NCBI RefSeq assembly: GCF_001949145.1
Contig: NW_019091385.1
Coordinates: 548,099 to 586,163 of the forward strand
Direction of reading: 5' to 3'
DNA: 38,065 nt
Origin: Acanthaster planci
Lineage: Eukaryota > Echinodermata > Asteroidea > Valvatida > Acanthasteridae
Within the stretch, counting starts at the first letter, position 1, and each line of letters starts with the position of its first letter. The position numbers were made by a program, and so were the translations under genes. Below, one piece after another: positions 31,884 through 38,065 of this stretch. The notes beneath the pieces were generated by a model that ran no database searches, was not told the origin of the DNA, and was given only the letters and a program-made list of their open reading frames with translations.

Positions 31884-32205
31884 GTAAGTATTAAAGTCCT
31901 TCAGTTTCCTTTTGGCTAAGCAAAGGCGTACGTCATCCTTTCTAAGGCAAAGTCCCACTGCAACCTTGCATATTTAAAAAACGACGCTCATTTTTTTCTG
32001 AAAAAAATAAATAAATAAAGGGGTGCAAGACATTCAATGAGAACTTGAAATCCACAAGGGACAAACTAGTAAAAAGGTGTCGGTCGGTTGCTGACTCGGG
32101 AGCGATTTTGACGGATACCGGTACATAAAGCTTGGCGATGGTGTTGACGCATTCGTCAGTCTCAAACAAGATTTTCCATCAAGGATTTTCTCATTCAACT
32201 TTTAG

Positions 32206-32259
32206 ACTTGCTGCAAGCGATTGGACACTGACAAGAAGTATGGACGCCATTTCAACTTG
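32206..32259 (+). CDS. Lectin gene C exon 2: start codon and first 20 coding nucleotides
   Basis: The exon follows AACTTTTAG and contains ATG at 32240-32242. Coding bases 32240-32259 encode MDAIST plus two bases, before the donor GTACGT. The exon also shares its 5' end ACTTG(C/T)TG with gene A. This is the only coding exon in C besides the main one. Confidence 0.8.
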
Positions 32260-33153
32260 GTACGTCTAAATTTCTTAAACTCTCTTTTGTTTTGTTTGAT
32301 TGTGTGTGTTAGGCAATTTAACGCTCATGTGAATGTTTGAGTTTGGGTGAGTGTAATACGCTCGTTGTCCTCGGCGAGTTACTCATTGCAGACCACTTTG
32401 TCTTCAAGTTTTACCTCTAGAAACAGAACACGAGCGATTCATATTTGCTCGTCACCCACCACCCACACAGGGCGCTGGGAAGGGCAAATCATAATTTTTT
32501 GTCTAACACTCGTTGGACAGAGTTCACTTCAAAGGTTAACCTGTCCTTGTGCGTATGACAAGTGCTCACTGCAAATACTTGTGTTGATTGCGACAGTGGG
32601 CAATTGAGAATGCTTCACGCGTCAACTATGAGATATTTCCTATACAAAAAAGTATTTTGTAAAACACAGTTGCCTCTTCCAGGGCCCTGTATGGGCGCTG
32701 GGTGACGAGTGATGCGGTTCACATTGCCATTTAGCACCACGAGGTTGTTACGGATAGGCCTTTCCGCAGGACATGGCAAACGCTACGTGCTCCGACTGTG
32801 ATGTGCGCAAGGAACTTCAATTCTGTTTCTGCTCGTGAATTAAAGACTAGGAAGAATTGAGAGTATCGGTGTTAATGAACATAAAATGTTTTTTTTTCCC
32901 TTCGTTTCGGATTGGCTCGGCTCGGCTGGGCTCGGCGGGGCTTGAGTCGGTTGGTTTGGTGCAGTTCAATTTGTTTGTTTGTTGGGGTGTTGGGGAGTTT
33001 GTTTGTTGGGTTGTTTGTTGGGGTTGTTNGTTTTGCTTCAGTTGTTCGTTTTGTTTTACGAGGCACAATCGAATTCCATGATTAATCGCACATCAAACTA
33101 TTGCCCTCCTAAAACATTTGATCGATTTTTGTTTGTTGGTTTTTTTCTTGCAG
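32260..33153 (+). other. Intron 2 of lectin gene C, with G/T-rich simple sequence and one N
   Basis: The 894-nt intron is nearly four times longer than the matching 227-nt intron of gene A. It holds a GGCTC-type simple repeat at 32914-32944 and a G/T-rich stretch at about 32950-33058, with several runs of three or more G. The single ambiguous base in the window is at 33029 inside this stretch, so assembly here is less certain. It also contains an 86-codon ORF at 32347-32607 with no recognised domain. Confidence 0.7.
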
Positions 33154-34024
33154 CTTGATGTTGGTTGGCCTGTTGTGTTTTGGTGTTGGATTTTCTGTTG
33201 AAGGCGATACCCATTTAGGTACACTGAAACAGATTGCAACAGGAGCACGGCACGTTTGGGTTGAGAACACCGACAACGAAGTCTTTTGCAGAGAAGTGAA
33301 AAGTCCCACCAGCTTTGGAAAATGGGTTAAGCAACCCTGGTCCAAAATGGGGGGGTTAGCTGTTACTCCTAACGGGTACATATGGGCACTTAATGACTTC
33401 AAGGTGTATCAGCGAACACATATAACTGAAATCAAACCCAGTGGTACCGAATGGACTCCCATGGGACAATTTTTGGCGTATATAGTTGCTGCGGGTTACT
33501 CTGGGCTGTGGGCTACACCGTGGCTGTCGTCTAAGAGAATGGTCTACTGTCGAAAAGGCACGTATGGTGATTCAGGTGATCACGGTTCAGCGTGGATTCC
33601 AAAGAACGTTCCCGACATGGAGTTTATTAGTCAGGTCTTCGTAGGTCCGAACAATGTATGGCTTCTCGACGCGGAGGGCAGTCTTTTCTACCTGCCTGTG
33701 CTTGGTGACTGTAGCTTTGGGTCATGGCAGTCGTACGATGGTCATTTGACTTCAGAGAGCACCAAGAACATGAAAAGGATCTCCATTTCACCGGCGGGAA
33801 ACAAGTGGGCACTGTGGAATGAACGGGTGGGCCGGGGAGCTGACAAAGATGCTGAGGGATCCAAATGGCTCTTGGATGACGACCAGCTGAACTTGATTGA
33901 TATTTCGGCGGGAGAGGTTGGTGTTTGGGCTATTGACAACTCACGCGTTTACTATCGATCTGGAACGTATGGTGATGGGTATGATACAACTTCACTCACA
34001 GGTTCCTGGGAAGTTGTGAATTAG
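33154..34024 (+). CDS. Secreted tectonin-type beta-propeller lectin C, main exon
   Basis: Joined to the 20-nt coding exon, this encodes 296 residues with signal peptide MDAISTCLMLVGLLCFGVGF and six tectonin blades (VWVENTDNEVFCRE, IWALNDFKVYQR, LWATP...VYCRKGTYGD, VWLLDAEGSLFYL, KWALWNERVGRGA, VWAIDNSRVYYRSGTYGD). The acceptor is TTTTTCTTGCAG/C. Compared with A it lacks the CTC pair after the signal peptide but has Cys in blades 1, 3 and 4, so its disulphide pattern probably differs. B is closer to C than to A across blades 4-6. At the position of the AATAAA used by A and B, C has AATAGA (34046-34051), a weaker polyadenylation hexamer. Function is inferred as glycan binding outside the cell. 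Confidence 0.88.
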
Positions 34025-35511
34025 CCCTAGAACGTTTTTATGGCAAATAGAGTCAAGATATAATGTTCACTTCAGACGAATCTGATGGTATTACAAAGAA
34101 CAGATGCCGCACGCATTCCAGCTGCAATGTGAAGTTGTCGATTTTGTCTCATATATACAAACGCAGGGAGTCAACAGTGCAAATCAAAAGGTCGCTCAAA
34201 ATTCATCCGACTTATTTTCATGGTGACGCAGAATACCAACACAATGGCGTCAACATAATTTATTTGACGATACAGATAAAAAGGGAGAAAAAAGCAGTTG
34301 TATTTTTCCTTTTTCACAGACGTGAGGGGAGTTAAGGCTTATAAAGAATTTAAAAAACAAATACTTTACCAACTTAGAAGTATTCATTTTAGTATTTAAT
34401 TCTTGAAAAACTTGAAAGGATTTTCACCCTGGGTTTCTGTTCCACTACGTTGATGAAATGGCAATCCAGTTTTAAAAACTTTTTCAAAAACGGAGGGTAA
34501 ATTAATGTGGGCTAATTCAATTATTTTTCCTCGAATTTTAAAGACTGAGGATGAGTATGCATGAAAAGGTTTATTTTAAAGAATATTGTGGAAACAAGAT
34601 CCTAGAATCTTAAAATCTTAGAAGCATCACGTGTAGTTGGTTTTAGTTTTGTAATTTTGAGACACCTAAAAGGCATAATCTGGCTTTGTAGTTTTTTTAT
34701 TTCTTCGATTAAACAATAGTTCCATTGTTACGCGTTGAGAACCCTTTTCCTTTTCACAAAAAAGTAGAATGCCTTATTCAGTGACTTTTAAACTGAAGTG
34801 TTTTTGAAAGTGTTTCAAGTATTGAAGATCTTAATTACAACCTTTATTCTTTATAGTTTTTCACACTTGCCATCAAATTTTGTGTATTCCTTTGGCTAAA
34901 ATACAATTGTTCACTGTTTACCATGCACATCTTATGTAAATTATACAAAATCCTTCTGTCATCACTCTGAAGAATGTGGGCAAGATGTGGATTATTGAGG
35001 CTATACACCTATTCCGACTTTTTTTCCATTTCTTATCAACTCTCCTTTAACGTGAGTCACCTTGGTGAAGAGAAGCAATGACTGACAGCTAGAGTGCCTT
35101 GCCCGGGGGCACACGCACCATGACTCCAGGCTGGATTCGAACCCGCAGCCTGCGGTTTTAGCCGCCGACTACAAACCCGATACTCTTTACCCACAAGGCC
35201 ACGGCACAGCACAAGTTCAAGAGTCACAAAAACAATAACACTTTTTAATGTCAGTAATTTATTAAAAATTGATAATGAAAACTAATATTAAAAACACATA
35301 TGATATGGTTGAAGGGATTTAGATTCAGACATTTCGTTTTCATTTACGGTGGTGAAACGACGATCTCATAGAAAATGAGATGGCCAGAAAATAAGGAGTA
35401 TTTAATGTTGCTTTTCATTTACTTTAAGAGAAGTGGGTGAGTAGTGAAGTTTTAACAAATCTGACTTGTATCATTGAAAATAAAAGGAATAGGGGATTTT
35501 CAGCAAACAGC
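34025..35511. other. Region between lectin C and remnant D
   Basis: Its first part is the duplicated 3' flank shared with A and B. A SINE is inserted near 35020-35212. The rest is AT-rich with no recognised gene. A 90-codon ORF at 34063-34335 overlaps the duplicated 3' flank and has no counterpart at A or B, so it is unlikely to be coding. Confidence 0.6.
35020..35212 (-). mobile_element. tRNA-derived SINE on the minus strand
   Basis: Read on the minus strand, the sequence starts GCCGTGGCCTTGTGGGTAAA at about 35205 (A-box-like) and has a perfect B box GGGTTCGAATCC (35133-35144), as in a tRNA. It then continues with GCCCCCGGGCAAGGCACTCT (35091-35110), a motif common just after the tRNA head in animal SINEs, and ends in an A-rich stretch at about 35021-35031. 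There is no intact tRNA cloverleaf, and a clear target-site duplication was not found, so the exact ends are approximate. Confidence 0.7.
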
Positions 35512-35825
35512 ATTTGGTAAGCGCAGCCGAATATGGTTTCTTGGCGAAGTTTGTCAAATCTTGCTCTCTATCCATGTTGGTTGATAGCGCCTTTGGGTCG
35601 TGTAAAGATTCTCGAGGATCAAAAACTGTTTTTAAGGTGGGTGAGGGGCGTGGTGCCTTTATACTCTAAATGTGTAAGCCGTAAAGACACCACGGGTTCC
35701 GAGTGGAACAAGCGACCGCAGTCTAGCCAGATATGTTAGGCAGGAAAAGTTGATGTTGATATACACGTTTACAACCGATCTGCCACGTTTACAACCGATC
35801 TGGAACGTACAGCGATATGCCTATA
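35512..35825 (+). pseudogene. Lectin D: degraded 3' half of a tectonin-type lectin
   Basis: The sequence aligns by eye with lectin A from blade 4 onward: TGGTTTCTTGGC...GTCAAATCTT matches TGGTTTCTTGAC...GTCAAATCTT, and GTAAGCCGTAAAGAC...GAGTGGAA matches GTGAGCCGAAAAGCT...GAATGGAT. It then reads (A)GGCAGGAAAAGTTG and a TCTGGAACGTAC end, as in the YYRSGTY segment. There is an internal deletion in the blade 4-5 region, an in-frame stop at 35737-35739, and a 20-bp tandem duplication at 35764-35803 (CACGTTTACAACCGATCTG twice). No promoter or exon 1 is nearby, and the copy cannot encode a propeller. Confidence 0.7.
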
Positions 35826-36068
35826 TGCATGCCACTCACTCCATAGTTGTCTACCATATCAATAGATACCGACCTAGTTCTCGTTAATAAAGTACAACAC
35901 AATGCCTCGGACGCCCCCTTCTGTTTTAGAAGCGTCGCGCACAGGTCCGTTAGTGTTTTCCTTTTACAACCATTCTTTGATCTGCTTGGGCCCTCTCGAA
36001 GACGGTATGTACACAGATAGGCAATCATCGCCGTGATGATGCAGGTAATTCAAAATGAAATAAACTAT

Positions 36069-36262
36069 GTAGATGGATGCAGGGCGTGTTTAGTGACCTA
36101 ACGAATCATTTATATAAACAATTCATCGACAGAATTTCCTGAGTAGCCAAATACGCTTTGCAATGCACACTCCAGCTAATAGAGTCAACATATGGTGTAC
36201 AGTTGCCGTTTATGTTAATGGATGCAGGGCAATTTTATCGACGTAATGGACCATGTGCATAA
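36069..36262. repeat. Diverged ~50-bp direct repeat at the start of promoter block P3
   Basis: GATGGATGCAGGGC...GACCTAACGAATCAT...ATAAA at 36069-36118 and AATGGATGCAGGGC...GACGTAATGGACCATGTGCATAAA at 36213-36262 are related to each other and to CGATGGGTGCAGTGC at P1 (about 24648). This suggests that the front of the promoter block was duplicated locally. Confidence 0.5.
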
Positions 36263-36425
36263 ATTTGCTAGTAAATGATTATGCATCGATTGGTATGTAT
36301 AACCCGCAGTTTGTAAAAAAAAAAAGGTTGTACGCAAAGTGGATGACTCGCCGCACTCTTCATCAGCCAACTCCGGGTATTCTGCACAGGTTTATCCAAT
36401 GTTAAGTCTGCTGCACCCACGAGTA
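36170..36425 (+). promoter_or_regulatory. Promoter block P3, partly decayed, start of a further lectin unit
   Basis: This third copy keeps TGATTATGCATCGATTGG (36276-36293), GGTTGTACGCAAAGTGG, and CTCTTCATCAGCCAACTCCG, but the TATA position is replaced by an A run (36315-36325), and the initiator is interrupted (ACTCGCCGCACTCTTC instead of ACTCACTCTTC). A donor-like GTAAGA remains at 36423. No start-codon exon follows within the window, and a MITE lies immediately downstream. It is either a dead promoter or the start of a lectin gene outside the window. Confidence 0.6.
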
Positions 36426-36451
36426 AGATTACATTATAGCAGACACGTATA

Positions 36452-36595
36452 GAGTACCGAAGTGTGACGTCACTGTGAACCAGAAAGTGCAGTGCAAACG
36501 AATAGAATACGCGTGCGTGTATGTTCGCGCGCTGGTTCTTGCGTTGATGCTTTATACACACTAGTTGTGCGCGTGACGTATTCACTTCGGTTCCC
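36452..36595. mobile_element. MITE copy 2, 144 bp, TA-flanked, with CRE-containing TIRs
   Basis: The element starts GAGTACCGAAGTGTGACGTC and ends ...CACTTCGGTTCCC; the reverse complement of the end, GGGAACCGAAGTG, forms a terminal inverted repeat with the start. It is flanked by TA on both sides (36450-36451 and 36596-36597), the target duplication typical of Tc1/mariner elements. It closely matches the copy upstream of the F-box gene. Confidence 0.78.
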
Positions 36596-36597
36596 TA

Positions 36598-38065
36598 ATG
36601 TTCATACCCCTCACTTAGTTGGTGTGCATGCGCACTGAATCCCATTACAGCGACAGAAGCCAGTAAAATGGCTCTTGACTCAGACAGGTGGACCCCAAAA
36701 GTAATCGATCAACATCAAGCTCAGATAAAGTTGTTTGCCCCTCATTTCCATACCGATTAGAATTTAAAACACTCAAAGTCCCTTTTGCCAACTTGCACAC
36801 TATAAAAATCCATTTTCTGCCAAAGTTTTGCCCATCTTTATCTCGTGCCTCCAAATTAGTAACCAACTTAGTCTGAGTCAGAAGTTGAAATTAAAGCCAA
36901 CATTTCAGAGGGAATTTATTCAGTTTTGCCGAGTTTTCCCTGACATTTCTCTACTTGTGAATGGTGATTAAGGAATATCATGAATACTCTAATGAGAAAG
37001 TATCATACAAGAAGGAAACCGTATGGATGAAAACAGAAAGTTGTTGTTTGTGTCTTTTAGTCAGGCAATTTGACGTGATTGCACGTATTCGGGCAGAGCA
37101 GTAGGTCAACTCGTACCCAAACGCACTCGTATCCAGGTGGGTGTGCGTGTGCACCATGCCCCAAATCCGGATCTCTCATGTTTGACCACCGCCAAACTCA
37201 GTGCGGAAATTTGAATTCACATGAAAAACGAAGCACCACTCGGTGAATGGGATGTACAGAAATATTGTAAGTCCAAAGTAAGTTTGTTGGAAAATGTAAC
37301 GTTAGGCTTACGTACGTACGTGAGCGAGCCCTGGGCGAAGCCATATGTGAGTAGTCAAGCGCAGCATCGCGGCCAGCTACGATATGGGAGAGGTGAGTGG
37401 CGGGGTATTCTGTAATTGTGCCCAGAAGCCTCTATAAAACAAAAAAGCTTAATTTTTATTCCAAATGACAAAGTTCGGTTGATTTTAAGTCTCATACCCC
37501 CTTCCCCTTTTACAACTTGGTGAAGGGCTTACAAATCTAACTATGTATTTCATACGACTAAATTAATCAATCTAATACGAAAATATTAACTTCTGCGTGG
37601 CAAAACGCGGGGGGCAAAATTACGGGGGGGGGTTACCTGCATTTACCTAGATAAACCTGCCCCCCCCCGACACTTTTACCGGGGGACAGATTTATCGTCT
37701 ACACCGCTACGCACTACACGGTCGTCGCGCTCGGCCCAGCAGGTCGCATAACCCTTATAATGCGCCCTCATTTGATAGCCTTTATTGTACAACCTGTGTC
37801 ATGCGTCACCAGTCAGTATGTCCGACCTGATGGATGAGACAATTGGACCCAAGTCTGTGATAGTTATTCGTAATTGCACATGAACGAGATGATCTTCATA
37901 ATGTATACGGAATTTCCACCAATCAGAATAGTCATACCTGTAGACTCGTTCATTGTAAGTGGACACAAGAGGGCGACGCAAGTAACAGCGGAATAAGAAA
38001 GGGCTTCGTAGTACCGTGATTAGAATATTGACAAGAATATAATTTGCTTGCCTTGAAGAAGGTAC
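36598..38065. other. Right end of the window, no gene recognised
   Basis: This end contains TGACTCAGAC at 36676-36685 facing its complement at 36871-36880, a GC-only inverted repeat at 37623-37669 (9 G, 27-nt loop, 9 C), and a TACG simple repeat near 37313-37321. Short ORFs at 36688-36876 and 37221-37415 have no recognised domain and no splice context that I trust. Confidence 0.55.

Noticed and set aside
35133-35205. A functional tRNA gene on the minus strand
   Set aside because: The A and B boxes are tRNA-like, but no full cloverleaf with matching acceptor stem is present, and the SINE-type body follows directly.
37221-37415. 64-codon ORF at the right end as a possible exon
   Set aside because: No recognised motif; contains a simple TACG repeat and no supported splice sites.
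1-38065. CRISPR arrays, bacterial operons or plasmid features
   Set aside because: No regularly spaced identical repeats; introns, TATA/Inr promoters and transposon types all indicate an animal nuclear genome.

Overview
The window is animal nuclear DNA: genes are split by GT-AG introns, lie in long AT-rich non-coding stretches, and are interrupted by transposon debris. The gene set (a dynein heavy chain, a class A GPCR, an FBXO39-like F-box protein, a GT10 fucosyltransferase and secreted tectonin lectins) and the recurring palindrome TAGGCCTA suggest a marine invertebrate deuterostome. An echinoderm is my best guess; amphioxus or a hemichordate cannot be excluded.

Layout. (1) 1-9733, + strand: the 3' end of an axonemal dynein heavy chain, most like DNAH10. 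The last four coding exons (5633-5800, 6461-6641, 8991-9136, 9587-9733) splice in frame to the stop; 1-5632 looks like intron. (2) 9734-12635: intergenic, with a complete 560-bp non-autonomous DNA transposon (11020-11579) that has a perfect 9-bp target duplication. (3) 12636-16295, + strand: a class A GPCR with two coding exons, probably with a TATA promoter and a 5' UTR exon 1.8 kb upstream of the ATG. (4) 17139-17280: a small MITE whose inverted repeat carries a CRE palindrome, then 17600-19036, a single-exon FBXO39-like gene on +. (5) 19613-20971, - strand: a GT10 alpha-fucosyltransferase, convergent with the F-box gene, that lacks residues usually conserved in the donor-binding motif. (6) 24590-36430: a tandem cluster of secreted six-bladed beta-propeller lectins of the tectonin / tachylectin-1 / fish-egg-lectin type.

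The lectin cluster is the most interesting part. It has two intact genes (A, 25191-26329; C, 32240-34024), one nearly full-length copy broken by a 20-nt insertion and lacking its own promoter and first exons (B, 28120-29022), and a decayed 3' half (D, 35512-35825). Promoter and 5' UTR blocks recur at P1 (24591-24873), P2 (31590-31883) and P3 (36170-36425). A and C share one architecture: TATA/Inr promoter, non-coding exon 1, an exon 2 with only 20 coding nucleotides (start of the signal peptide), and a large exon 3 with all six blades. The repeating unit looks like promoter + promoter-proximal lectin + promoter-less lectin, i.e. P1-A-B and P2-C-D.

Apart from the lectin paralogs, the neighbouring genes show no evident shared pathway; this is ordinary animal gene order. 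Repeats include a tRNA-derived SINE (minus strand, near 35.1 kb), a LINE reverse-transcriptase tail relic (near 27.5 kb), a second copy of the MITE (36452-36595) and several small tandem duplications. There are no CRISPR arrays, rRNA genes or free-standing tRNA genes that I can support.
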